DNA of 64,000 nucleotides, from the NCBI RefSeq assembly GCF_014643635.1, contig NZ_BMJV01000001.1, positions 434,001 through 498,000 on the forward strand, read 5' to 3'. Shown piece by piece: positions 46,930 to 57,342 of this stretch. Below the pieces are notes generated by a model. That model was not told the origin of the DNA, made no database searches, and worked only from the letters and a program-made list of their open reading frames with translations. The DNA is from Salipiger pallidus. GTDB taxonomy: Bacteria > Pseudomonadota > Alphaproteobacteria > Rhodobacterales > Rhodobacteraceae. The position numbers were made by a program, and so were the translations under genes. Positions within the stretch are counted from its first letter, which is position 1; each line of letters starts with the position of its first letter.

Positions 46930-48024
46930 TCAGGCGCTTTCCTCCTCGAGGGTCGGATAATCGGTGTAGCCCTCGGCCCCGCCACCGTAGAAGGTGGACT
47001 GGTCGCCCTCGTTCAGCGGTGCATCCTTACGCAGCCGGTCCACGAGGTCGGGGTTCGAGATGAAGGGCCGGCCGAAGGCCACCAGCTCGGCCTTGCCCGA
47101 GGCGACAGCATCCAGCGCAAGCGCCCGGTCGTAGCCGTTGTTGGCCATGTAGGGCCCGTCGAAAAGCGCACGCAGCGCCTCGATGCTCTGGCCCTCTTCC
47201 AGCTCGCGCGAGCCGCCCGTGGCGCCCTCGATCATGTGCAAGAAGGCGAGGCCGTACTTTTTAAGCCCCTTCACCACGTAGTCGAAATCCGCCTGCGGGT
47301 TTTCGTCGTCGATGCCGTTGGCGGGCGAGAACGGAGACAGGCGCAGGCCGGTTCGATCCGCGCCGATCTCGTCTGTCACTGCGTCCAGCACTGCAAACAG
47401 GAACTTGGCACGGTTCTCGATCGGGCCGCCCCAGTCATCATCGCGCTGGTTCGCGCCGGTCTTGAGGAATTGGTCGATGAGATAGCCATTGGCGCCGTGC
47501 ACCTCGACACCGTCAAAGCCTGCCTCGATGGCGCATTTCGCGGCGTGCCGGTAATCCTCGATGGTGGCGGCGATCTCGTCTTCGGTCAGGGCGCGGGGCA
47601 CGGAGGTTTCCTCGAACCCGTTGTGGGTGAAGGTCTTGCCGCCCGCCCCGATGGCCGAGGGCGCAGCGGGCGCCTGCCCGCCGGGCTGAAGCGAGGTGTG
47701 GCTTATGCGGCCCACGTGCCACAGCTGCACGACAATGCGCCCGCCGGCCTCGTGAACCGCGTCCGTCACCTTGCGCCATGCGGCGACCTGTTCGGGGCTG
47801 TGGATGCCGGGGGTCTGGATGTAGCCCTTGCCCACGGGCGAGATCTGCGTCGCCTCGGTGACGATGAGGCCCGCACCGGCGCGCTGGCGGTAGTATTCGA
47901 CATGCAGGTCGGTGACGCAGCCGGTTTCATCATCGGCACGGTTGCGGGTGAGCGGGGCCATGACCACGCGGTTGGCCATGTCGATGGCACCGGCGGTGAA
48001 GGGAGTGAAGAGCGCTTCGGTCAT
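46930..48024 (-). CDS. old-yellow-enzyme family alkene reductase (NemA-like)
   Basis: A 364-residue FMN-dependent NAD(P)H reductase of activated alkenes. Family motifs are NRVVMAPLTRNRA, QLWHVGRISH, GFDGVEVHGANGYLIDQFL, DDWGGPIENRAKFLF and the C-terminal GRPFISNPDLVDRL. The TIM barrel appears complete. The start at 48024 is set by the usual opening EALFTPFTAGAIDMANR; the longer frame is non-conserved. Physiological electrophile targets are unknown. It stands alone. Confidence 0.93.
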   Translation of the reverse strand: MTEALFTPFTAGAIDMANRVVMAPLTRNRADDETGCVTDLHVEYYRQRAGAGLIVTEATQISPVGKGYIQTPGIHSPEQVAAWRKVTDAVHEAGGRIVVQLWHVGRISHTSLQPGGQAPAAPSAIGAGGKTFTHNGFEETSVPRALTEDEIAATIEDYRHAAKCAIEAGFDGVEVHGANGYLIDQFLKTGANQRDDDWGGPIENRAKFLFAVLDAVTDEIGADRTGLRLSPFSPANGIDDENPQADFDYVVKGLKKYGLAFLHMIEGATGGSRELEEGQSIEALRALFDGPYMANNGYDRALALDAVASGKAELVAFGRPFISNPDLVDRLRKDAPLNEGDQSTFYGGGAEGYTDYPTLEEESA

Positions 48025-48280
48025 GTTGGTCTCCTGTTCTGGCGGCCGTGGTGGCCGGTTGGAACAGGACTTAGGCACGGATCGTCGCGCAGCAATGGTT
48101 CGCGCATGCACAGCCCCGTGCGGATATGCACATACTTGAATATATAGCCGCGGAACCTGCGTCATTGGCCTGCATGCACACGTGAGGGCCCCTGCGCATC
48201 CGTTAAGTTCGATCCGATGCGCCTGCGTCCCCGGCCTGAGCCAGCGGGAGACCGGCCGGCCACACACCCGCCCACTGCGC

Positions 48281-49829
<1,549 letters not shown>

Positions 49830-50126
49830 ATGAAAAAGACCTTTGCCACCGCGTTTGCCGCGACCTGCGTCCTTGCCGTTCCCGCTGCCGAGGCCGGTGG
49901 CCTGTTCGGCACCGTAGGGAGCCTCCGGTCCACCGCGGGCAACCCACATCCGGGCGACGGCTACCAGGGGCAGATCTATGTAACCCCGGCGGGCTGCAGC
50001 TATTCGAGGGCGCAGGTGCCGGGCTACAAACCGACCTGGCACCTGATCCTCAACGGGCAGGATGCGGGACTGACCCGGGCGGCGCGCAGCTGCCCGACCA
50101 TGCTGGGGGATTACGAGCAGCTCTGA
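49830..50126 (+). CDS. small secreted protein with signal peptide
   Basis: A 98-residue protein with a Sec signal (KKTFATAFAATCVLAVPAAEA, cleavage after AEA). The ~77-residue mature part contains two cysteines (GCSYSRAQVPGYKPTWHLIL, RSCPTMLGDYEQL) that could form a disulfide. The purine-rich site GAGAGGGAGAGA lies just upstream. The family is not recognised with certainty; a periplasmic location is the safest statement. Confidence 0.75.
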   Translation: MKKTFATAFAATCVLAVPAAEAGGLFGTVGSLRSTAGNPHPGDGYQGQIYVTPAGCSYSRAQVPGYKPTWHLILNGQDAGLTRAARSCPTMLGDYEQL

Positions 50127-50253
50127 GCAGACAGGGCCACAACCCGGGCCGCCTGTTCGTGGTCGCGCACGGGCGGGCACCGTTGCACCACCTACGCCGC
50201 AAAGCGCAGGTCGCTGATTGCGTGGGACGGGTTCGCGGGCCACTGTGCTGCGC

Positions 50254-52083
50254 ATGAACGATACTCCGGATTCCGGCGGCGCGCGCCGCATTTCACCAGC
50301 CCCAAGCGACAGCCAGTCGCCGGACGAGCTGCGGCGCCCCACATGGCCCGGCGGCATCCCTGCGGTGCTCACGCAGATGGAAGGGCGGCGCGACCGTATC
50401 GACTATGCACAGGGCGACGCGCCGCCTGCCGTCAATCTGGACTTTGCACAGCTAAGCACGCAGGTGGTCGGTGATCCCGACGCCGAGCCCGCCGAGGCAG
50501 GGCCTTTCCGCTCGGGCTATCACCGCAAGCGCCACGCGCTGCGCAAGGAGCTGGCAGGCCAGAGCGAACTGGTGTTCCTCAACGCCCTGCTCATCGCCCA
50601 CCTGCGCAAGCGGGAGTTTCCCGAGCATCTGCCCTCGCTGTTCCACCGGCTATGGGCCGAACAGGGCGAGCATCTTCTTGAGAGGCTGAACCAGCGTTGG
50701 CTGGTCTCCTCGGTCACCACCTTCGGGGACCATGGCGCAACGCCGGTGCAGCGGTCGGTGGGGCTTGGGCTGACGGTGCTGTTCGGGACCATGAAGCTCT
50801 ACGAAACCGAGCGGCTCTATTCCGGGCGCACGCCGGACAAGGCCTTTCCCCTTGATGGCAAGGTGAACGCCCGGCTGCCGATGGAAATGGACGCCTATGC
50901 GATCGGCGGCGGCGGGCTCGACGTGAACATGATCGGGCGGCTGTGGCTCGAGGCCGAGGGGGATGCAGTGATCGCGCCGCTGGCCCACCGACTGCTCGAC
51001 CTGCTGGTGCATGACGACCGCACCCTGTTCCGCCGCCTGATGACCATGCGCACCCGCAAGGCCCGCAAGGATACGCACGGCCAGCCTGCGACCACAGCCG
51101 CCAAGGCCGAAGCCCCTGCACCAGTGCCGCTCAGCGCCCACGAGCTGACGGCCCGGACCCTGCGCTGGGGCATCGTTTCGACTCAGCGCGGCCCCCTGCC
51201 CGCGCTCGCCCGCTTCGCCGCGCATCACCTGGAGCTTGGGGCGGAGGCGTTGCACCTTTTCCTCGACGAGCCCGACGAGGCAATCGCCGCTTTCCTCGAG
51301 CGGCATCCGAACATCCACGTCACCCGTTGCGATGCCGCGTGGTGGCAAGCGACCGGCAAGGAGCGCCCCGACGCTCACCAGCTGCGCCAGGCGCACAACG
51401 CAACCCGCGCCCTGCGCGAGACTGCTGGCAGCCTTGACTGGCTTGGACACGTCGACGTGGATGAGTTCCTTCTTCCCCGGCGTCCCGTTGCTGAGCTGCT
51501 GTCCGAGGTTTCACCCCGCCATGCCCTTGCGCGGATGGCCCCCGTGGAGGCGCTGGCCCCCGGCAGCGGCTGGCCACAGCATTTCAAGCGCACCCATCAT
51601 CACGCCGGCCAGCCAAAAGCAGTGCTGCAGGACATCTACCCCACCTTCGGGCTGCATCTGTACGGCGGGTTCCTCAGCCACACCTCGGGCAAGGTCTTTG
51701 CCCGCACCGGCATTCCCGAAACACGCCTTGGCATCCACACGCTCAAATACCGCGGCAGCGATGCCACCAACCGTGCCCGGCTGGATGACTTGCCTCTGGC
51801 ACACCTGCACGCCCCAAGCTGGGAGCATTTCCACGATCACCTCGCCTTCCGCCGCGCCCGCGGCTCGTACCGGCCCCGGTCGGAGCGGGTCGAAATGGGG
51901 CAGGCGAACCTCATTGCCTTTCTTGCCGAGGAAGAGGGCGAGGCGGGGTTGCGGATGCTCTTTGACGAGGTCTGCGCGGACACGCCGACCTTGCGCGACC
52001 GGCTGGCTGCCCATGACATGCTGCTGACCGAGACCTTCGATCCCGATGCGGCGGTAGCGCGGGTCTTCGGAGCGCTGCCGTGA
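50254..52083 (+). CDS. glycosyltransferase family 2-like protein with extra N-terminal domain
   Basis: A 609-residue protein of two parts. The C-terminal ~310 residues form a DUF4422/GT2_4-type glycosyltransferase: LRWGIVSTQRGPLPALARFAAHHLELGAE, then the DxD-like HVDVDEFLLPRRP. The first ~290 residues are a separate helical domain (FRSGYHRKRHALRKELA, LVFLNALLIAHLRKREFPEHL, SVGLGLTVLFGTMKLYETERL) of unknown function. The start at 50254 is chosen for codon pattern. Its stop overlaps the GTG of the next glycosyltransferase gene. It may act on surface polysaccharide or protein. Confidence 0.78.
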   Translation: MNDTPDSGGARRISPAPSDSQSPDELRRPTWPGGIPAVLTQMEGRRDRIDYAQGDAPPAVNLDFAQLSTQVVGDPDAEPAEAGPFRSGYHRKRHALRKELAGQSELVFLNALLIAHLRKREFPEHLPSLFHRLWAEQGEHLLERLNQRWLVSSVTTFGDHGATPVQRSVGLGLTVLFGTMKLYETERLYSGRTPDKAFPLDGKVNARLPMEMDAYAIGGGGLDVNMIGRLWLEAEGDAVIAPLAHRLLDLLVHDDRTLFRRLMTMRTRKARKDTHGQPATTAAKAEAPAPVPLSAHELTARTLRWGIVSTQRGPLPALARFAAHHLELGAEALHLFLDEPDEAIAAFLERHPNIHVTRCDAAWWQATGKERPDAHQLRQAHNATRALRETAGSLDWLGHVDVDEFLLPRRPVAELLSEVSPRHALARMAPVEALAPGSGWPQHFKRTHHHAGQPKAVLQDIYPTFGLHLYGGFLSHTSGKVFARTGIPETRLGIHTLKYRGSDATNRARLDDLPLAHLHAPSWEHFHDHLAFRRARGSYRPRSERVEMGQANLIAFLAEEEGEAGLRMLFDEVCADTPTLRDRLAAHDMLLTETFDPDAAVARVFGALP

Positions 52084-53018
52084 TCCGCTGGGGCACCGTC
52101 ACTACGACCAACGCGCCGCTGCCCGAGATCCTCGACTTTGCCGCATGGCATCTCGAGCTCGGTGCGCATCGGGTCTACATGTATCTCGATGAAGACATGC
52201 CGCAGGCCGAGGCGGTGCTGCGCGCCCACCCCAAGCTGCGGGTGTTCCGCACCGATGCCGCGTGGTGGGACAAGCGCGGCGGACGGCCAGCAAAGCACCA
52301 GGTGCGGCAGGGGGCCAACGCTCGCCATGCGGGCAACCGCAAGCCCGAGGTCGACTGGCTGGCCCATATCGACACCGACGAGTTCCTGCTGCCCGCCACG
52401 CCGCTCGAGGCGCAGCTTGCCGCGCTGCCCGGGCATTGCCTTTGTGCCCGCGTCCGCCCGGTGGAGGCGCTGGCCGGACCGGGGCCCGAGGTGCTGTTCA
52501 AGGCGTTCCACCTGGACCAGAGCCAGCGGCAGGCCGCTGCCCACGCCTGCTTCGGGCCATGGGCGCAGCACCTTTCCGGCGGGTTCCTGAGCCACGTCGC
52601 CGGTAAGCTTCTGTTTCGCCCGGGCACCAAGGGCCTGCAGATCCGCATACATAACGTCACGCTGGATGGCGTCGACAACCCCGGAATGCAGCCCCTGCCC
52701 CTGACCGAGCTAGGGCATTTCCACGCCGCCAGCTGGGACCAGTTTCTTGCCGCCTACCGATTCCGCCTTGCGCGCGGCTCATACAGGTCAGAACTGAAGC
52801 CGCAGTCACGCACGACCGGTGCCGTGAATCTGCACGATCTCTTCGCCATGATAGAGCACACCGGCGGCGAAGAGGCGCTGCGCCAGTTTCACGACGAGGT
52901 CTGCACCGCAACGCCCGGGCTTGTGCGGCGGTTGGAGCAGCATGGCCTGTTGCGCCGCCATGCCATGGATCTGCCCGCCCTGCGCGCCCGACATTTCCCA
53001 GAAGCCACCGATAATTAA
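52080..53018 (+). CDS. glycosyltransferase family 2-like protein
   Basis: A 312-residue protein closely parallel to the C-terminal half of the gene before it: IRWGTVTTTNAPLPEILDFAAWHLELGAH, TDAAWWDKRGGRPAKHQVRQ and the DxD-like HIDTDEFLLPATP. This looks like a tandem duplication of the catalytic unit without the N-terminal domain. It begins at a GTG within the previous stop. The donor and acceptor are unknown. Confidence 0.8.
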   Translation: MIRWGTVTTTNAPLPEILDFAAWHLELGAHRVYMYLDEDMPQAEAVLRAHPKLRVFRTDAAWWDKRGGRPAKHQVRQGANARHAGNRKPEVDWLAHIDTDEFLLPATPLEAQLAALPGHCLCARVRPVEALAGPGPEVLFKAFHLDQSQRQAAAHACFGPWAQHLSGGFLSHVAGKLLFRPGTKGLQIRIHNVTLDGVDNPGMQPLPLTELGHFHAASWDQFLAAYRFRLARGSYRSELKPQSRTTGAVNLHDLFAMIEHTGGEEALRQFHDEVCTATPGLVRRLEQHGLLRRHAMDLPALRARHFPEATDN

Positions 53019-53278
53019 ACATTGCCGGACTGCTTAAGCGCAAAAAGCTGAGATTCCTCGAATCAACCTGTGCCGGCCAAGACCGGAGGCCGGAAAACTG
53101 ACGCGAAAACCATAGTTTCAGCGCTGCGTGAGCGTTCTCATTGACCTTTGCCCGCTGTTTCCGGTAAAAGCGCCGCAATCGGGATCGGTTATGCCATGAA
53201 ATGCAGGGCCATACGGGCCTGATCCCGAACCAGATGAGCGGGCCGCGTTTCGAGTGTCCGCACCCAAATCGGACACGC

Positions 53279-54817
53279 ATGACAAAGTTTTCTGATCTCA
53301 ACCTGAACCCCAAGGTTCTCAAGGCCATCGAAGAAGCGGGCTACGAGACGCCCACGCCGATCCAGGCGGGCGCGATTCCCCCGGCTCTCGAAGGCAAGGA
53401 CGTGCTGGGCATCGCCCAGACCGGTACCGGCAAGACCGCCAGCTTTACCCTGCCGATGATCACCTCGCTGGCCCGCGGCCGCGCCCGCGCCCGGATGCCG
53501 CGGAGCCTCGTGCTCTGCCCCACCCGCGAGCTTGCCGCCCAGGTCGCCGAGAACTTCGACACCTACGCCAAGTACGTGAAGCTCACCAAGGCGCTGCTGA
53601 TCGGCGGCGTGAGCTTCAAGGAACAGGAGCAGCTGATCGACAAGGGCGTCGACGTGCTGATCGCCACCCCCGGCCGCCTGCTCGACCATTTCGAGCGCGG
53701 CAAACTGATCCTCACCGATGTGAAGGTCATGGTCGTGGACGAAGCCGACCGGATGCTCGACATGGGCTTTATCCCGGATATTGAGCGGATCTTCTCGCTC
53801 ACGCCCTTCACCCGCCAGACGCTGTTCTTCTCGGCCACCATGGCGCCCGAGATCGAACGCATCACCAACACCTTCCTGTCGAACCCCGAGCGCATCGAAG
53901 TGGCCCGTCAGGCCACCGCCTCCGAGACGATTGAACAGGGCGCCGTGTTCTTCAAGGCGTCGCGCAAGGACCGTGAGGCCAGCGAAAAGCGCGATGTTCT
54001 GCGCAAGCTGATCGAGCACGAAGGCGACAAGTGCACTAACGCGATCGTCTTCTGCAATCGCAAGGTGGACGTGGATATCGTGGCAAAATCCCTCGTGAAG
54101 CACGGCTACAACGCCGCGCCGATCCACGGTGATCTGGAGCAGAGCCAGCGCATGCGCACGCTCGAGGGCTTCCGTGACGGGTCGGTTCGCCTGCTGATCG
54201 CATCGGACGTGGCGGCCCGCGGTCTTGATGTGCCAAGCGTGAGCCACGTTTTCAACTTCGACGTTCCTGGCCATGCGGAAGATTACGTGCACCGCATCGG
54301 TCGCACTGGCCGTGCCGGTCGTGAGGGCAAGGCCTTCACCATCGTGAACGCCCGCGACGAGAAGAACTTCGAAGACGTGGAAAAGCTGATGCAGCGCGAG
54401 ATCCCCCGCATTGAGCTTCCCGGTGTTCAGGCCACTACGGCCGATGCGCCCGAAGCAGCCGGCGAGGAAAAGCCGAAGCCCAAGCGCACCCGGACCCGCA
54501 AGCCCCGCAACGCCCCGAAAGAGGCCGTCGCCGAGGCCCCTGCAGAAACCGTGGCAGAGCAGCAGCCGGCTCAGGAGCAACCCACACAGGCACAGCCCGC
54601 CGAGCCTGCAGCTTCGGCAGCGCCTGAGGCAGAGGCCGCCAACGACAGCGCCGACAAGAAGCCGGCCCGCTCGCGCAGCCGGTCGCGCAAGACCACTGAA
54701 CAACGGGACGAAAACCGCTCGTCCTCGCGTGGCGGCCGCGACAACAACGTGGTGGGCATGGGCGATCACATGCCCGAGTTCATTGCGCTGAGCTTTGACG
54801 AACGCCGCGCGAGCTGA
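53279..54817 (+). CDS. DEAD-box RNA helicase (RhlE-type)
   Basis: A 512-residue ATP-dependent RNA helicase. It has the Q motif (FSDLNLNPKVLKAI, PTPIQ), Walker A AQTGTGKT (46-53), PTRELA, the DEAD box in VVDEADRMLD, SAT, and the C-terminal HRIGRTGRAGR. A ~130-residue tail is Lys/Arg/Ala/Glu/Gln-rich and disordered, as in RhlE proteins that bind RNA non-specifically. The start at 53279 gives the standard opening. Roles in ribosome assembly or cold adaptation are family knowledge. Confidence 0.95.
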   Translation: MTKFSDLNLNPKVLKAIEEAGYETPTPIQAGAIPPALEGKDVLGIAQTGTGKTASFTLPMITSLARGRARARMPRSLVLCPTRELAAQVAENFDTYAKYVKLTKALLIGGVSFKEQEQLIDKGVDVLIATPGRLLDHFERGKLILTDVKVMVVDEADRMLDMGFIPDIERIFSLTPFTRQTLFFSATMAPEIERITNTFLSNPERIEVARQATASETIEQGAVFFKASRKDREASEKRDVLRKLIEHEGDKCTNAIVFCNRKVDVDIVAKSLVKHGYNAAPIHGDLEQSQRMRTLEGFRDGSVRLLIASDVAARGLDVPSVSHVFNFDVPGHAEDYVHRIGRTGRAGREGKAFTIVNARDEKNFEDVEKLMQREIPRIELPGVQATTADAPEAAGEEKPKPKRTRTRKPRNAPKEAVAEAPAETVAEQQPAQEQPTQAQPAEPAASAAPEAEAANDSADKKPARSRSRSRKTTEQRDENRSSSRGGRDNNVVGMGDHMPEFIALSFDERRAS

Positions 54818-54839
54818 CGCCGCATCGCAATTTGCCGGG

Positions 54840-54872
54840 AAGGGCCAATCCTCAAGGGGTTGGCCCTTTTTT
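54840..54872 (+). terminator. terminator of the helicase gene
   Basis: The stem AAGGGCCAA / TTGGCCCTT, extended by imperfect pairs, is followed by a run of T residues (CTTTTTTC), 23 bases beyond the stop. Confidence 0.9.
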
Positions 54873-54937
54873 CATGCGCCATTGATTTTGGGCGTGGACT
54901 AACCTCATCTCAAGCAATTTGGGCAAGATTTCGGGGC

Positions 54938-55315
54938 ATGAAACAGACGCCCGCCCTCGCTCAGAATCAGCGTGCCGTCCCGCGAGTGGCCTGCGCCATG
55001 GATGCCATTGCACATTTCGATTGTAGCAGTCAGCTACGGTGCGAGACTGTCGATATCTCGATACAAGGGGCGCAGCTGAGATTCCGGGGCGATCTGAGCA
55101 AGACCGGGGTCGGCAATTTTGACGGCCTCCTCATTCCCGGCGTAGACACATTCCACGTTGAAATGCGGTGGATCGACGGCAGCCGCGCAGGGGTGCCGTT
55201 CTCAGGTCCGAAGGAAGAGCTTCTGCTGCTCTACAAGCTGGTCGAGCACCTTCAAAAGATGCGCCGCGAACATGTCAGCGCACAGACAAAGGGGGGAGTG
55301 ACTGACCGGACATAA
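54938..55315 (+). CDS. PilZ-domain protein
   Basis: A 125-residue single-domain protein. The c-di-GMP-binding signature is present: RxxxR as RAVPR (12-16), and DISIQG (39-44), a variant of D/NxSxxG. It may therefore bind c-di-GMP and act as a small effector, for example in motility or surface polysaccharide control. No partner domain is fused. The start at 54938 lies after GGGG at a reasonable spacing. Confidence 0.78.
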   Translation: MKQTPALAQNQRAVPRVACAMDAIAHFDCSSQLRCETVDISIQGAQLRFRGDLSKTGVGNFDGLLIPGVDTFHVEMRWIDGSRAGVPFSGPKEELLLLYKLVEHLQKMRREHVSAQTKGGVTDRT

Positions 55316-55325
55316 GGGCTTCGCT

Positions 55326-55367
55326 GCGCTTGGCGCTTGGCGCTTGGCGCTTGGCGCTTGGCGCTTG
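55326..55367. repeat. tandem heptanucleotide repeat (GCGCTTG)x6
   Basis: Six perfect, head-to-tail copies of GCGCTTG at 55326-55367, followed by a degenerate seventh (AAGCTTG). It sits 11 bases after the PilZ stop, outside any recognised gene. Such simple repeats are prone to slippage. Confidence 0.9.
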
Positions 55368-55430
55368 AAGCTTGGAGCAGCCAGCTCCCGAAGCCAGGTC
55401 AAAAAGTCCCAGCGACAGCGCAACGCAGAA

Positions 55431-55453
55431 CGGGCACCCTGTAAGGGTGCCCG
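55431..55453 (-). terminator. hairpin at the end of the minus-strand ABC-transporter operon
   Basis: A perfect ten-base stem CGGGCACCCT / AGGGTGCCCG with a three-base loop lies 17 bases beyond the operon's last stop. No immediate T run follows on the minus strand, so it may stabilise the 3' end as well as end transcription. Confidence 0.6.
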
Positions 55454-55469
55454 CATCTTGATTGACGTG

Positions 55470-56555
55470 TCAGTCGCGCAGGATGGCCATGCTGGCCTCA
55501 TCCCAGCCGATCCACACCGGCACATCTCCGGACAGAGCCTGGCCAGTGCCCGCGTCGGTGTAGGCACGCAGGGTCGCGCCCTGTGCCTGCTCCACCGCGA
55601 TATCGAGCGCCATGCGACTGCCAAGGAAGGTCTTGCCGGTGACCCTGCCCTGAACCGCGTTCGCGGTCTCAGGCCGCGCCGCGTGGAAACCCAGCCGTTC
55701 GAGCCGCACCGACGCGGTCACTGGCTGACCCGCCACCGGCAGTCCAGCGGGAGCGGTGCCGCGCAGGGTCTGGCCGAACCAGTCCATTACCGCGGTGTCG
55801 CCCTCGGTGCCGCGCAGCTCTCCGTGCAGCAGGTTGGTCTCGCCAATGAATTCCGCCACGAAGCGCGTGGCAGGCTGGAAGTAGAGCTCCTCGGGGGTGC
55901 CGTCCTGCTCAACCTTGCCCTTGTTCATTACCACGATGCGGTCAGACATGGTCAGCGCCTCTTCCTGATCGTGGGTCACGAAAAAGAAGGTCTTGTGGGT
56001 GCGGCGCTGGATTGACTTCAGTTCCTGCTGCACCTGCCCGCGCAGCTTCGCATCGAGCGCGCCAAGCGGCTCGTCCAGCAGCAGCAGCGCGGGATCCGGG
56101 GCCAGCGCCCGCGCCAGAGCAACCCGCTGACGCTGGCCGCCCGACAGTTGCGCGGGGTAGCGGTCGCCGAAGGCATCAAGCTCGAGGAAGGACATGATCT
56201 CGTCCTGGCGGGCGCGGATCTCGGTCTTGCCCATGCCCTTCAGTTCGAGGCCGAAGCCGATGTTCTGGCGCACGGTCATGTGCGGGAACAGCGCATAGTC
56301 CTGGAACACCATGTTGACGTTGCGCTTTTCCGGGGGGCGCCGGGTTACGTCCTCGCCGCGCAGCAGAACCTTGCCGTTGGTGGGCTGCTCGAACCCGCCA
56401 AGGATGCGCAGGGTGGTGGACTTGCCGCAGCCCGACGGGCCAAGGAAGGTGACGAACTCGCCCTCGGCGATGTCGAGGCTCAGCTCTGACAGGGCCACCG
56501 TGTCGCCAAAGCGCTTGGTGATGCCGTCAAGGCGGACAAGGGGTGCGTTGGACAT
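55470..56555 (-). CDS. polyamine-type ABC transporter ATP-binding protein (PotA/PotG-like)
   Basis: A 361-residue ATPase with Walker A GPSGCGKST (39-47), the signature LSGGQRQRVALARAL, Walker B LLLLDEPLGALD, the switch in FFVTHDQEEALTM, and a C-terminal TOBE domain (~250-361). This is the PotA/FbpC/PotG architecture, which serves putrescine/spermidine or similar cations. It is the last gene of the eight-gene operon, one base after the preceding permease stop. Confidence 0.9.
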   Translation of the reverse strand: MSNAPLVRLDGITKRFGDTVALSELSLDIAEGEFVTFLGPSGCGKSTTLRILGGFEQPTNGKVLLRGEDVTRRPPEKRNVNMVFQDYALFPHMTVRQNIGFGLELKGMGKTEIRARQDEIMSFLELDAFGDRYPAQLSGGQRQRVALARALAPDPALLLLDEPLGALDAKLRGQVQQELKSIQRRTHKTFFFVTHDQEEALTMSDRIVVMNKGKVEQDGTPEELYFQPATRFVAEFIGETNLLHGELRGTEGDTAVMDWFGQTLRGTAPAGLPVAGQPVTASVRLERLGFHAARPETANAVQGRVTGKTFLGSRMALDIAVEQAQGATLRAYTDAGTGQALSGDVPVWIGWDEASMAILRD

Positions 56556-56556
56556 G

Positions 56557-57342
56557 TCAGGAGTCCTTGTTCATGCGACGGGTAAAGCGTTCAGCCCAGA
56601 CGCCGATCACGGCGGTCAAGAGCAGCGCGGCGGTCGCGATGGCATTGATTTCAGGGGACATCCCCGATTTCAGCTTGGCAAAGATCAGCACCGGAAGCGT
56701 CGGCTCGTATCCCCCGAGGAAGAACGACCGCACGAAATCGTCGAAGCTGAGCAGCAGGCAGAAGATCGACGCGCCCATGATCGCGGGCACGAGATAGGGG
56801 AAGGTGATGCGCAGGAACGCGATCAGCGGATCGGCCCCGAGGTCGCGGGCCGCCTCGATCTGGCTTTTGGGCAGCGTCGAGAGCCGCGCCATGACCACCA
56901 ATACCACGAAGGGCACGTTGTGCACCGCGTGGGCCCAGACGATGGCCCCCATGCCCGGCTCGATCCCGAGGTAGCGGGCATAGATGCGGAAGGCGATGGC
57001 CGATATGATGCCGGGGATCAGCGCCGGCAGGATGGTCATCCCGAAGATCACCGCCCTGCCCCAGAACTTGCGCCCCTCGAGCAGCACGGCGATCCAGGTG
57101 CCCACGATGATCGACCCGATGGTCGACAGCACCGCGATGGCCACGGAGTAAAGAAAGGCCGAGATCGTCTCGGCGTCTTCGAATACCCCCATGTACCAGT
57201 CAAGCGTGTAGCTGCGGATCGGGAAGCCAATGAACTTGCTGTCCTTGAACCCCATGAGAACCATGAGGATCAGCGGCACGAAGACATAGGCGACGAAGGC
57301 CCAGTAGACGCAGGACAAAAGGATGCGGTTGCGGCGGTTCAT
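56557..57342 (-). CDS. polyamine-type ABC transporter permease (PotC/PotI-like)
   Basis: A 261-residue inner-membrane permease with six spans and the coupling region LPKSQIEAARDLGADPLIAFLRITFPYLVPAIMG. LLLSFDDFVRSFF is typical of PotC/PotI. The start at 57342 overlaps the other permease's stop (ATGA), and the longer frame upstream is the antisense or shifted reading of that gene. It forms the importer's membrane core with PotB-like. Confidence 0.9.
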   Translation of the reverse strand: MNRRNRILLSCVYWAFVAYVFVPLILMVLMGFKDSKFIGFPIRSYTLDWYMGVFEDAETISAFLYSVAIAVLSTIGSIIVGTWIAVLLEGRKFWGRAVIFGMTILPALIPGIISAIAFRIYARYLGIEPGMGAIVWAHAVHNVPFVVLVVMARLSTLPKSQIEAARDLGADPLIAFLRITFPYLVPAIMGASIFCLLLSFDDFVRSFFLGGYEPTLPVLIFAKLKSGMSPEINAIATAALLLTAVIGVWAERFTRRMNKDS

